Below, in pieces: positions 15,984 through 24,676 of a stretch of DNA of 39,497 nt. The position numbers and the translations under genes are program-made. The stretch's first letter is position 1. Each line of letters opens with the position of its first letter. The notes under the pieces are model-generated. The model was not told the DNA's origin, made no database searches, and saw only the letters and a program-made list of their open reading frames with translations. Source of the stretch: Aidingimonas lacisalsi (lineage in GTDB: Bacteria; Pseudomonadota; Gammaproteobacteria; Pseudomonadales; Halomonadaceae); NCBI RefSeq assembly GCF_008079445.1, contig NZ_VRYH01000014.1, positions 1-39,497 of the forward strand, given 5' to 3'.

Positions 15984-17018
15984 TCAGGCGCGTTTGAAGT
16001 AGCGCCGTGAGATGGAATCCAAGGAAATGGCGATGACGACGATGGCGCCACTGACCATGGTTTGCCAGTAGGGCGAGACACCCAATAGCACAATGAGATT
16101 TTCAATCACGCCTATGATCGCGGCACCGAAAATGGCGCCCAACGGCGAACCGATCCCACCGGTCGTAGGCACCCCACCGATGACGGAGGCCGCGATAGGT
16201 GCCAACACCCAAGAGTCACCGATGGATGGTTGGGCGGACCCCAGGCGAGCCACCATCAGCATTCCGGCAAGTGCCGCCAGAAAACCGGCAAAGGTAAAAA
16301 CGCCGATCCGTACCTTATCCACCGGAATTCCCAACATGCGTGCCGCCGGCGTATTACTGCCCACCGCGTACATGTAACGGCCGAATGGGGTTTTCAACGT
16401 CAGAAAACAGGCCAGGATCAGGAATGCCAGCATGATCAGAAAAGGCATAGGCAAGCCGAAAATCGTGCCACTGCCGAGGAACCCAATGGACGTGGGAATA
16501 CCGGTGATAGCGACACCTTTGGTCAGCACCAGGTTAAGGCCGCCATAAACACCTGCCATACCGATGGTCAGTACCAAGGAATGCAAATTGAGCAAGGTGA
16601 CCAACAAGCCGTTTATGGCACCGAAAGCCGCGCCGATCGCTAGACAGGCAATGAAGGCAATCCACGGTGGAAGCCCGACACGAACCATCAAGATACCGCC
16701 AACCACACCGCAGAAACCGCCAATGGCCCCAAGGGAAAGATCGAGTTCGCCAAGGATCATCAGCATTGACTGGGCGATGGTTATGATGCCGATAAACGCC
16801 AGTGCTCTAGCGATGATGACCATGTTATAGGACGATAAAAAATTGTCCGACATCAACGCCGATAGACCAACGATGACGAATAACACGGCAATCACGCTAC
16901 TCAGCGAATTACCGCCTGCGGCAGCGACCAGGCTATGCAGCGGGTTCCTCCGTTGTGTGTCCATGGATGGCTGCGATGAGTTCGTTGTTGGTTGCTGATT
17001 CGGTGTTGAATTCTCCAC
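15984..17018 (-). CDS. Sugar ABC transporter permease (RbsC type)
   Basis: 344 residues from a GTG at 17018 with GAGGG upstream; an ATG at 16964 (MDTQRRNPLHSL) would give 326. There are about ten hydrophobic helices, with the branched-chain/ribose permease motifs MLMILGELDLSLGAIGGF (the G-x-DLS motif) and VIGGVPTTGGIGSPLGAIFG (the coupling loop to the ATPase). It forms the membrane channel with the ATPase encoded just upstream, whose 3' end it overlaps by 86 or 32 bases depending on the start. Both binding proteins of the cluster probably use it, since only one permease is present. Confidence 0.9.
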   Translation of the reverse strand: MENSTPNQQPTTNSSQPSMDTQRRNPLHSLVAAAGGNSLSSVIAVLFVIVGLSALMSDNFLSSYNMVIIARALAFIGIITIAQSMLMILGELDLSLGAIGGFCGVVGGILMVRVGLPPWIAFIACLAIGAAFGAINGLLVTLLNLHSLVLTIGMAGVYGGLNLVLTKGVAITGIPTSIGFLGSGTIFGLPMPFLIMLAFLILACFLTLKTPFGRYMYAVGSNTPAARMLGIPVDKVRIGVFTFAGFLAALAGMLMVARLGSAQPSIGDSWVLAPIAASVIGGVPTTGGIGSPLGAIFGAAIIGVIENLIVLLGVSPYWQTMVSGAIVVIAISLDSISRRYFKRA

Positions 17019-18429
17019 TGATTCGGCCCTCGTACATAGTAATGATACGGCTGGCGCAGCGATTGAGTTCGTCCATTTCCGACGACACCAAAATCACGCC
17101 CACTCCATTTTCAGCCAATTCCTTGACCAGTCGATAGATATCCATTTTCGTGCGAATGTCGATGCCCTTGGTGGGCTCATCGAAGATGAGAATATCCGGC
17201 GAACAGGCCATGGCACGGCCAATAATGGCCTTCTGCTGATTGCCGCCGGAAAGAAAGACGATATCCTTATCGATAGTCGACGTTTTAATGTCATAGGATG
17301 CGATAATGTCATGGACTATGCCGCGTTCGCGCCCGGCAGCAATGACGCCCTTTTTCCCGGTGGTATGGAATAGCGACATGCCAATGTTGCGCCGCAAGCT
17401 CTGGCCGGGAAAGATGCCGTGGAACTTGCGATCCTCGGACAGGTAAGCGAGCCCCTGACGGACGGCGTAGCGGGTATCACCGAACTTCCAGGGCCGCCCC
17501 CGGTGTTCGGCCTCGCCCGCACGTTTCGGTAGAAAGCCTAATAACGTCTGCATGACTTCTGACCGGCCGGCGCCAACCAAACCGGCAAAGCCCAGCACTT
17601 CACCACGCCTCAAATCGAAGGAGACGTCCTCGAAGCCTTTGCCACTCAATCCAGAGACACGCAGCAACAAATCACCGGGGGAACTTTCGGGCTGCAGCCT
17701 GGTGTCGGTATCGATTTCCTCACCGGACATCAGTTCGATCAGTTGGTCTTGCGTGAGCTCATCAGCTTGGCATGTGGCTCTCAACCGGCCGTTGCGGAGC
17801 ACGCTGATGACATCACTGATGGCAAACATTTCATCGAACTTATGCGAGATGAACACCACGGCACATCCGGATGCCACGACATCGCGCACCACCGCGAACA
17901 CTCTGTCCACTTCCGCATCAGTCAGTGCCGAAGTCGGCTCATCCAGAATCAGCACCTTCATGTGTTCATTGGTACAGGCCCTGGCAATCTGTAGTAGCTG
18001 CTGATCCGAAACCGAAATGTCCGTCACCTTGTCGCTGGGCCGCGCATGGATATTAAAACGCTCGATCCAACTCTGCGCTTCACGCTCTAGATTCCTGCGC
18101 TTAAAAAGCCCCATACCCGGGTGGGTGCGTGAAAACGGCATGAACAGGTTCTCGGCTACCGTCATGTTGACGAACAAGTTGATTTCCTGCGGGACATAAG
18201 CAATGGCTTCATGAGAATCCTGCTCGCCAGGCCCCTCCGCTCCAATGATCACGCGTCCATCCGTGGGGCGGTCCAGACCGGTCAGCATTTTCACCAGCGT
18301 CGATTTTCCGGCCCCGTTCTCGCCGGCCAGGGTGTGTACCTGTCCGAGTTCGATATCAAGTGACACATCGTCCAGCGCTCTGACCCCGGGGAATTCCTTA
18401 CTGACACGGTCTACACTGAGGTACGCCAT
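16933..18429 (-). CDS. Sugar ABC transporter ATPase (RbsA/MglA type)
   Basis: 498 residues with two nucleotide-binding domains. The first has Walker A GENGAGKST, the signature region ISVSDQQLLQIARA and Walker B VLILDEPTSALT. The second has a degenerate Walker A (GLVGAGRSEVMQTL), then FLSGGNQQKAIIGRAMA and ILIFDEPTKGIDI. This tandem layout, with one reduced P-loop, is normal for ribose- and galactose-type importers. It powers uptake on the cytoplasmic face. The start at 18429 follows 48 bases after the first binding-protein gene. Confidence 0.93.
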   Translation of the reverse strand: MAYLSVDRVSKEFPGVRALDDVSLDIELGQVHTLAGENGAGKSTLVKMLTGLDRPTDGRVIIGAEGPGEQDSHEAIAYVPQEINLFVNMTVAENLFMPFSRTHPGMGLFKRRNLEREAQSWIERFNIHARPSDKVTDISVSDQQLLQIARACTNEHMKVLILDEPTSALTDAEVDRVFAVVRDVVASGCAVVFISHKFDEMFAISDVISVLRNGRLRATCQADELTQDQLIELMSGEEIDTDTRLQPESSPGDLLLRVSGLSGKGFEDVSFDLRRGEVLGFAGLVGAGRSEVMQTLLGFLPKRAGEAEHRGRPWKFGDTRYAVRQGLAYLSEDRKFHGIFPGQSLRRNIGMSLFHTTGKKGVIAAGRERGIVHDIIASYDIKTSTIDKDIVFLSGGNQQKAIIGRAMACSPDILIFDEPTKGIDIRTKMDIYRLVKELAENGVGVILVSSEMDELNRCASRIITMYEGRISGEFNTESATNNELIAAIHGHTTEEPAA

Positions 18430-18477
18430 AATGCCCTCCCCATGGCGAAATCACGGGCGGCGCACCGCCCGCAAGGG

Positions 18478-19437
18478 TCAATGTTTGAAGGAAGCGACGT
18501 TTTCCGGAGTGATCATGATGTTGCCGGTATCGATGTGATCAGGCGTAACGGCACCCGTGGTTTCCTGCCACATGTTCATTACCGACCAGTAGCCCTGCAT
18601 CAGCGGACGCGATGCCGAAGAGGAATCCGCCACGCCTTCCTCGATCAGCACCAGCATTTGGCTCAGGTCATCGAGGCCTACCAGGTGCACGTCACCCACC
18701 TTGCCGGCTTCCTTGATCGCCTGACCGATACCCACCGGCCCCGCTGCGTCACAAGCCACCCAGCCATCGAGCTCCGGGTTAGCCTGCATGATGGACGAGG
18801 CCTGCTGCTGAGCCGTATTGATATCGTCGTTATCGACCCCGGTGGCCACGACCTCGATACCCTCATGGGAGTCGAATACCGCCTCGGCACAACGCGCCCG
18901 TTCTGCGTGATTAGGCGCAGTGGGAACCCCCATCATGATGGCGACCTGGCCTTCTCCATCGAGCAACTCGACTAAGCGGTTGGCTGCCATTTCGGCCTGC
19001 TCACAGTAGTCACTACCAACGCTGGTCAACTGCATGCCTTCCGGTGGCAAGGAATCGAAGATCGTCACACCCAACCCTTGATCCAAGGCTTCTTCCAGCA
19101 TCATGCGGTTACCGCTGGGATCAAGCAGGTCAACGATGAGGCCGTCTGGTTGAGTCGAGATGGCACGCTCAATGATCTGATTCTGCTCGGTGACACTGGC
19201 GGATGTAGGCGCGCTGTATTGCACTTCGACGTCTGCCCCGGTTTGCGCTTCGATCGCATCGGCGGCTTGCTGAGCCCCTTGATTGACGCGGTCGAACCAG
19301 GGGTGAACAACTTTAGGTACCAGCACGAAGCGATAGCTATCCGCGGTTTCCTGGCCAGGCCCGACCTCTTCTGCTTGCAAGCTGCCGGCAGACAGCAGTC
19401 CGATAGCGGCGATGAGACTAGCGTTTACCATTTTCAT
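18478..19437 (-). CDS. Sugar ABC transporter periplasmic binding protein (copy 1)
   Basis: 319 residues beginning MKMVNASLIAAIGLLSAGSL with a signal peptide ending near QAEE. GAGG sits seven bases upstream of the ATG. It has the Peripla_BP_4 fold: YRFVLVPKVVHPWFDRVNQG, NQIIERAISTQPDGLIVDLL and ELDGWVACDAAGPVGIGQAI. By eye it is more than half identical to the second binding protein in the same cluster, and it keeps the matching cysteines (DYCEQA and RARCAEA) with one extra cysteine in VACDAAG. Differences near the presumed ligand cleft (HPWFDRV versus APWFDKV) suggest related but not identical ligands. Confidence 0.9.
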   Translation of the reverse strand: MKMVNASLIAAIGLLSAGSLQAEEVGPGQETADSYRFVLVPKVVHPWFDRVNQGAQQAADAIEAQTGADVEVQYSAPTSASVTEQNQIIERAISTQPDGLIVDLLDPSGNRMMLEEALDQGLGVTIFDSLPPEGMQLTSVGSDYCEQAEMAANRLVELLDGEGQVAIMMGVPTAPNHAERARCAEAVFDSHEGIEVVATGVDNDDINTAQQQASSIMQANPELDGWVACDAAGPVGIGQAIKEAGKVGDVHLVGLDDLSQMLVLIEEGVADSSSASRPLMQGYWSVMNMWQETTGAVTPDHIDTGNIMITPENVASFKH

Positions 19438-19569
19438 ATGACCACCTCGTCATGATTTGTTGTGTAGCGCTCGTCCATGGCGCGATTTCAGAACGATGAC
19501 AGCTTGTCGAACGTGCCTCTGCAGCGATGCCATGCGTTGTTCCAAACAGCCGAACATTTGATTTTTATA

Positions 19570-19583
19570 TGTTCTTATGAACA
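19570..19583. promoter_or_regulatory. Inverted repeat upstream of the transporter genes
   Basis: TGTTC-TTAT-GAACA lies in an AT-rich stretch about 135 bases before the first binding-protein start. Further GAACA motifs occur at about 19551 and 19649. The gap 19438-19805 has no credible gene, so it probably holds a separate promoter for the transporter genes with an operator for the SorC-type regulator. This is inference. Confidence 0.4.
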
Positions 19584-19805
19584 CACAAAAAGCCTAATCG
19601 ATATCGGACCCAGTGCAAGCACCCCACCCCTAGACATTGGTGTAATACGAACACAATATTTTGATAGAAAAGAGAAAATAGAAAATTCGTTAGCGAAGAC
19701 GTCGCAGAAAAGAGAGAATATTCGATCACATAAACAACAAATGATCACAAACATTCCCCAGGCTTATGTACAAATCGCCCCACACTGAAGACCGATGTCA
19801 CTGAC

Positions 19806-20282
19806 TCAATAAGCGTTAGTGAAGCGCGCCTCGTACTCGCTTATCCTCTTGACCTTCTGCGCGGATGCACCACCGGGAAAACTCTTGGCGAGAAAGGTGG
19901 AGACGATATCCTTGGCTAACTCAGGGCCGATCACACGCGCCCCTAAAGTCACGATGTGGGCATCATTGCTGGTGCGCGCTTTCCCGGCAGAATAGGTGTC
20001 ATGAGCCTGGGCGGCGCGAATCCCAGGCACTTTGTTGGCCGAAATGGCCACGCCGATGCCGGTACCACATAGCAGCACTCCACGCTCGCAGCGCCCTTCC
20101 TGGATAGCCTCGGCCACTGCCACAGCAATATCCGGATACAGCACCGGTTCCGCATCAAAGGTACCGAAATCCTCAACGTCATGGCCCAGGTCACGGACAT
20201 GCGCGATCAATATCTCCTTGAGTTCGAAGGCCGCTTCATCACCGCCGATCGCAATTTTTAGAGAAGAAGTAGACTCAGACAT
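19806..20282 (-). CDS. rpiB: RpiB/LacAB-family isomerase, altered active site
   Basis: The ATG at 20282 (MSESTSSLKIAIGGDEAAFE) has AAAGGAG upstream; 158 residues. The family fold is plain: LLCGTGIGVAISANKVPGIR with catalytic C72, then YSAGKARTSNDAHIVTLGAR. Ribose-5-phosphate isomerase B has D-H in the first loop and a histidine before N-D that helps open the sugar ring. Here these are D15-E16 and S105-N106, and the C-terminal phosphate arginines look changed (GGASAQKVKRI). It is therefore unlikely to be a housekeeping RpiB. Relatives include DerI/EryI-type tetrulose-phosphate isomerases. It sits 369 bases upstream of the transporter genes on the same strand. Confidence 0.85.
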   Translation of the reverse strand: MSESTSSLKIAIGGDEAAFELKEILIAHVRDLGHDVEDFGTFDAEPVLYPDIAVAVAEAIQEGRCERGVLLCGTGIGVAISANKVPGIRAAQAHDTYSAGKARTSNDAHIVTLGARVIGPELAKDIVSTFLAKSFPGGASAQKVKRISEYEARFTNAY

Positions 20283-20339
20283 GCAAAGCTCCTTTGGTGG
20301 CGCGCTCGCTACCGCGTCGACGAGCACTCCTGACAACAT

Positions 20340-20584
20340 ACCACCAAAGAAACATATGAAAAGACATTGATCATCAGATCATCGCGTACATACTGGTTTT
20401 CTAGGTCATGGAAGGAGGGAGAAAATTCAATTAACTTTATGATTTTTATGAATTATTAATGGGTTATCAATCGGTTCACCAGCTTTAGTCTAATAGGCGA
20501 ACAAAGGGAGCATTGCGCTCTACCTGCCTTCCATTGGAATAATCCTCAATCATATGTTCAATATGCTCTCATAAATGTGAGATT
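20340..20584. other. AT-rich intergenic region upstream of rpiB-like gene
   Basis: This stretch has no gene. It is distinctly AT-rich, includes the paired sequence GATCATCAGATCATC near 20371-20385 and ATATGTTC near 20554, and probably carries the promoter for the minus-strand cluster. The exact -35 and -10 are not clear. Confidence 0.4.
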
Positions 20585-20985
20585 TGTAGACGTGGTTTCA
20601 CCGTGATGTGGGGCATTAGCCCTGCCCTGTGCTACCGCCGGGCGCCTACGGCGCCATCGCGACTGAAGTCGCTCCTACGACAACCGGTGCCAATAGAATG
20701 CCTGGTTATGGGGTTGTGAGGCCCATCGCGACTGAAGTCGTTCCTACGACAACCTGTGCCGGTAGAGTGTTGTGGTTATAGGGCTGTAGGAGCGGTTTCA
20801 ACCGCGATGCAGGGCGATAAGCCCTGCCCTGTGACACCGCCGGGCGCCTTACGGCGCCATCGCGACTGAAGTCGCTCCTACGACAACCAGTGCCGATGGA
20901 ATGCCGTGATCATGGGGTTGTAGGAGCGGTTTTAACCGCGATGCAGGGCGCTAGCCCTGCCCAGGTGGCACAGCCGGGCGCCTTA
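20585..20985. repeat. REP palindrome cluster 2
   Basis: REP arms of both orientations alternate here: a mutated one at 20586, CATCGCGACTGAAGTCG-type at about 20655, 20725 and 20859, and GGAGCGGTTTCAACCGC-type at about 20788 and 20922 (the last reads GGTTTTAACCGC). They share the spacers seen in cluster 1, including GGCGCCTTACGGCGCC. The array lies between the rpiB-like promoter region and the end of the DapA-type gene. Confidence 0.85.
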
Positions 20986-21037
20986 CCGCCACGACCCGCT
21001 TTCGCATAGATCTCCTTCCGTCAAACGAGCGCCCGGC

Positions 21038-21970
21038 TCATGCTATCGGGAAGCCAACACGTCCCGGCATGGCGAAGCCTCGGGTATCGAGGGCACTCTT
21101 GAGCGCTTGGCACTGCGTGTCATCAAGCTCGACCAGCGGGGGACGCACGCGACGCCACTGGGCATCCTCGCTGTACTGGGCCGTTGCCGCCTTGAGTGCG
21201 GGTATCATCGGGAAACGTTCGAATTCACGACGCAGGCCGGACAGTGCCGCCTGTCGGGACTCGGCATCCTCCTCGTGCCAAGTACGTGCGAGCGCGGCGA
21301 TCGGCCCGGGATTGACATTGGCTGTGGCGCTTATGCACCCTGCCCCACCGGCACACAAGGTATCGAGCAGGAAGTGCTCGCTGCCGGCATAGATGTCGAT
21401 CTCCTCACCAAATGCGCGAATCATCGCTAGGGTATTGTCCCAATCTCCCGAACTGTCCTTGATCCCGGCGATAGTACCGGGGTAAGCCTTGAGCAAACGC
21501 TCGACGAGCCCTAGTGTCAGTGGTACCTGCGACACCGGCGGGATGTGGTAAAGAAAGACCTTGAGTGACGATGTCGCCACCTGCTCGATGACCGCCGAGA
21601 AATAACGGAATAGCCCCTCATCAGAGACTCCCTTGTAATAAAATGGCGGCAGCATCAACACCCCGGCACAGCCGTTGTCGACGGCGTGGCGCGTGAGTTC
21701 CACCGTATCGCCGATAGCGCAGCCTCCGGTGCCAGGCATGAGGCGTTCACCGGGGATGCCAGCCTCGGCGAGAGCATCGATGAGCTGACGCTTCTCGGCT
21801 AGTGTCAGCGAGTTGGCTTCAGAATTGGTCCCGAAAATGGCCAGATCGACATCGTTTTCGAGTAACCAGCGACAGTGCGTGACGAAACGCTGCGAATCCA
21901 CCGACAGATCGTCCGCAAATGGTGTGATCACGGGTGACCATACGCGACCAGTATGGAGAGGCTGATTCAT
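21038..21970 (-). CDS. DapA-family aldolase/dehydratase for a keto sugar acid
   Basis: The ATG at 21970 (MNQPLHTGRVWSPVITPFAD) has GAGGAC upstream; 310 residues. It is a TIM barrel of the dihydrodipicolinate synthase/NAL family. Seen: FGTNSEANSLTLAEKRQL (the GTxxE region), FLYHIPPVSQVPL with the conserved Y141, and AGIKDSSGD with Schiff-base K171. The YHIPP turn differs from the YNVPGRT of true lysine-pathway DapA, so a 2-keto-3-deoxy-sugar-acid aldolase or dehydratase is more likely. It follows the enolase-superfamily gene by 22 bases and would act after it. Confidence 0.85.
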   Translation of the reverse strand: MNQPLHTGRVWSPVITPFADDLSVDSQRFVTHCRWLLENDVDLAIFGTNSEANSLTLAEKRQLIDALAEAGIPGERLMPGTGGCAIGDTVELTRHAVDNGCAGVLMLPPFYYKGVSDEGLFRYFSAVIEQVATSSLKVFLYHIPPVSQVPLTLGLVERLLKAYPGTIAGIKDSSGDWDNTLAMIRAFGEEIDIYAGSEHFLLDTLCAGGAGCISATANVNPGPIAALARTWHEEDAESRQAALSGLRREFERFPMIPALKAATAQYSEDAQWRRVRPPLVELDDTQCQALKSALDTRGFAMPGRVGFPIA

Positions 21971-21992
21971 AGTGTCCTCGGATTGATGATAG

Positions 21993-23114
21993 TTATTGCC
22001 AGTCGTCGATCGCGTAGCGAGCGAGCGCCTCGGTATCAAAGTCGAAGCCTAGTCCTGGCGTGGTCGGTAGCGACAGATTCCCATCAGCGAACTCGAGCTG
22101 GGTGTCGATCAGACGGCGGAAATTCAGGACCTGGTCATCGGCGAAGAACTCGACGAAGGGCGCATTGGGAGCCGCTGCCACCAAATGCACATGCAGATCA
22201 TGAAACCAGTGCGGATACACCTCGACACCATAACTGGCGGCGGTGGCAGTAATTCGACGAAACTCGGTGATTCCGCCACACACCGCGGCATCGGTCTGCA
22301 AGATCATCGCCGCTTCCTTGTCCAGCAGTTCCTTGAAGCGCCAGCGCCCGGCTTCGATCTCCCCAGTGGCCACCGGTACCGGAGTCCGCTCGGCCAGACG
22401 GCGGTGATTGTCGATATCATCGGGACTGAACGGTTCCTCGATCCAGTAGGGGTTGTAGGGTTCAGCCATGCGCATGAAAGCCAGCGCCGACGGTAGGTCG
22501 CGCCAAGCGTTGTTGGCATCCATCATTACCAAGACGTCCTGCCCCACAGCTTCACGAACGGCTGCTAGGCGGGCTTCTTCATCGGCCAAACGCTCACGCC
22601 CCACCTTCAGCTTCACTGCCTTGAAACCTTGGTCTACATAGCCACGCATTTCATCCGCTAAGTGCTGCGGCGTCTTGCCTTCCAAGTAATAACCACCACT
22701 GGCGTAGGCTGGAACGCTTTCAGTCTCGTTGGCCCCGAGCAACTTGTAGAGCGGCAGTGCGGCCGCACGGGCGTTACGATCCCAGAGCGCTGTATCGACA
22801 ATGCTGATGGCACGCATCACCGAGCCGGCACGCCCATGCAGCAGCGCCTCCTGGTACATCTCACGCCATAGCCCTTCCACGCGGTGGGTGTCCTGTCCCA
22901 GCAACACGGGTTTGAGCAACTCACGTACCGCCGACGTAACCAGTTGACCGGCATTGCTACCGCCATAGCAGAAGCCGATGCCGACGTGGCCGTCGTCACC
23001 GGCTACTTCCACCAAGGCATAATCGCGCTTGAGTACGCGGCGGTTGGAGAAGCTGGTAGGTTGGTCCAGCGGCACGCTGACAGTCCTAGCGCGCACATCA
23101 GTGATACGAGTCAT
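21993..23114 (-). CDS. Enolase-superfamily (mandelate racemase type) sugar-acid dehydratase
   Basis: 373 residues. The N-terminal capping domain is followed by the barrel with KAVKLKVG (K168 and K170 of the KxK base), VMMDANNAW (D199), YWIEEPF (E226), ATGEIEAGRW (E252), LQTDAAVCGGITE (D275) and YPHWFHDLHVHL (catalytic histidine). This KxK plus His/Asp pattern is the mandelate racemase subgroup, which takes a proton next to a carboxylate, usually to dehydrate aldonic or aldaric acids. Which acid cannot be told from sequence. It is co-transcribed with the DapA-type gene and probably the upstream transporter. Confidence 0.88.
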   Translation of the reverse strand: MTRITDVRARTVSVPLDQPTSFSNRRVLKRDYALVEVAGDDGHVGIGFCYGGSNAGQLVTSAVRELLKPVLLGQDTHRVEGLWREMYQEALLHGRAGSVMRAISIVDTALWDRNARAAALPLYKLLGANETESVPAYASGGYYLEGKTPQHLADEMRGYVDQGFKAVKLKVGRERLADEEARLAAVREAVGQDVLVMMDANNAWRDLPSALAFMRMAEPYNPYWIEEPFSPDDIDNHRRLAERTPVPVATGEIEAGRWRFKELLDKEAAMILQTDAAVCGGITEFRRITATAASYGVEVYPHWFHDLHVHLVAAAPNAPFVEFFADDQVLNFRRLIDTQLEFADGNLSLPTTPGLGFDFDTEALARYAIDDWQ

Positions 23115-23137
23115 GGGTTCTCCTTAGTTCGTCTTGT

Positions 23138-24643
23138 CTATTGAGAGCGGATCATCTTGAACAGCGATTTGATCCAGCGGAAGAAAGGTGTGGCCTGCAA
23201 AAACGACAGCAGAGCGATCAGGAGCAACACGGTGGCGATGGGGCTTTCGAGAAAGACCCAGAAACTTTCTTGACCAATCAGCATCGACTGCTTGTAACTT
23301 TTCTCCATGACCGGACCAAGAATCAGTCCAATCACCATAGGCGCTGGTGAGATATCGGCCTTGACCATCCAGTAGCCGAAGGCGCCGAAAGCCAGCATCA
23401 ACCCGACATCGAAGAAGTTGTTGTTGATCGCGAAGGAGCCGATGATGCACAACGTAATGATGGCACAGGCCACGAACCCATCGGGTATGCGCGTCACGCT
23501 CACGCACAGTTTGGTAAACATCAACCCGACCACTAACAACGCGATATTCGCCATAATCACCGCCCAGATAAGGGTAAAGGTAATCTCGCCATGGTCGGTG
23601 AGCAGATTAGGTCCCGGCAGGATGCCCTGCACCATCAATGCACCTAGCAGTATGGCGGTCGAAGAACTGCCAGGAATTCCCAGCGCGATGGTCGGGACCA
23701 ACGCCCCACCCACTACAGCGTTATTGGCCGCCTCCGGCGCCGCTACTCCGGCGATGTTGCCTTTGCCGAAACTCGACTTGTCCTTGGCAAAACGCTTGGC
23801 CTCGTTGTAAGCGAACCAGCTCGCCGTATCGCCGCCGGTTCCCGGAATTAACCCCGTGGCGATACCGATGCAGCCAGAGCGCAAGATGTTGGGCATCAAT
23901 CGTTTGAGTTCAGACATCTTCGGTACCAGGCGGTCCTTGATAGCGCTCGCCACCTTGCTCGGTGAGCCGGTCTTTTCAATTAACAGCAGCGCCTGCGGCA
24001 CAGAGAACAAACCGATCAAGGCGACAGTGAAGTCGATCCCGGAGAACAGGTTGATATTGCCGAATGCCATGCGTGGCGTGCCGGTGGTGGTATCCATCCC
24101 CACGGTGCTGACAAGCAATCCCAGACCGCCGGAGAGTAAGCCTGGAACGACCGAGCCCTGCGACAGTGAGCCGATGATGGTCATGCCCAGCACAGCAATG
24201 GCGAAGAGTTCGACAGGGCCGAATTCGAGCACCATGACCCCGAGTAGTGGTGCTGCCGTGAGCAGTGCTACACCACTCATCAGCCCACCGAAAAACGACG
24301 AGAACAGTGATATGCCCAGCGCTTTGCCCGCTTGGCCCTGCTCAGACAACGGGTATCCGTCCATGACTGTGGCCGCTGCAGCGGGGGTACCCGGCGTGCG
24401 CAGCAGGATGGCGGCGATGGAACCGGCATAGGAAGCTCCGACGTATAGCGCCGCCAACATGCTGAGTCCAGTAGCCGGCTCAAGCGTAAAGGTCAGCGGC
24501 AACAGCAGCGCCAAGGCCATGGTGGCGGAAAGCCCTGGCATCGCGCCGACAAACAGCCCGAGCAAAGTGCCGAGTAAAACCAGTGAGATGTTCGTGAGTG
24601 AGAGAACATTGGTCAGCCCACCCAAAATCAGTGCCAAGTCCAT
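23138..24643 (-). CDS. Tripartite tricarboxylate transporter large subunit (TctA type)
   Basis: 501 residues, 11-12 hydrophobic helices. Family blocks are clear: GLFVGAMPGLSATMALALLL, YVGASYAGSIAAILLRTPGT, PGTPAAAATVMDGYPLSEQG, and GLIPGTGGDTASWFAYNEAK. It is the main membrane channel of TTT-family solute uptake, which needs a small membrane subunit and a periplasmic binding protein. Both follow upstream on the same strand. In this setting the likely cargo is a sugar acid, not citrate. Confidence 0.92.
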   Translation of the reverse strand: MDLALILGGLTNVLSLTNISLVLLGTLLGLFVGAMPGLSATMALALLLPLTFTLEPATGLSMLAALYVGASYAGSIAAILLRTPGTPAAAATVMDGYPLSEQGQAGKALGISLFSSFFGGLMSGVALLTAAPLLGVMVLEFGPVELFAIAVLGMTIIGSLSQGSVVPGLLSGGLGLLVSTVGMDTTTGTPRMAFGNINLFSGIDFTVALIGLFSVPQALLLIEKTGSPSKVASAIKDRLVPKMSELKRLMPNILRSGCIGIATGLIPGTGGDTASWFAYNEAKRFAKDKSSFGKGNIAGVAAPEAANNAVVGGALVPTIALGIPGSSSTAILLGALMVQGILPGPNLLTDHGEITFTLIWAVIMANIALLVVGLMFTKLCVSVTRIPDGFVACAIITLCIIGSFAINNNFFDVGLMLAFGAFGYWMVKADISPAPMVIGLILGPVMEKSYKQSMLIGQESFWVFLESPIATVLLLIALLSFLQATPFFRWIKSLFKMIRSQ

Positions 24644-24676
24644 TGAGAGTCTCCCGATCGGACTAGGATCAGTGTG

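Noticed and set aside
19477-19788. Plus-strand open frame of 103 residues
   Set aside because: It lies in AT-rich promoter-like DNA, lacks a convincing ribosome site and has no recognisable family features.
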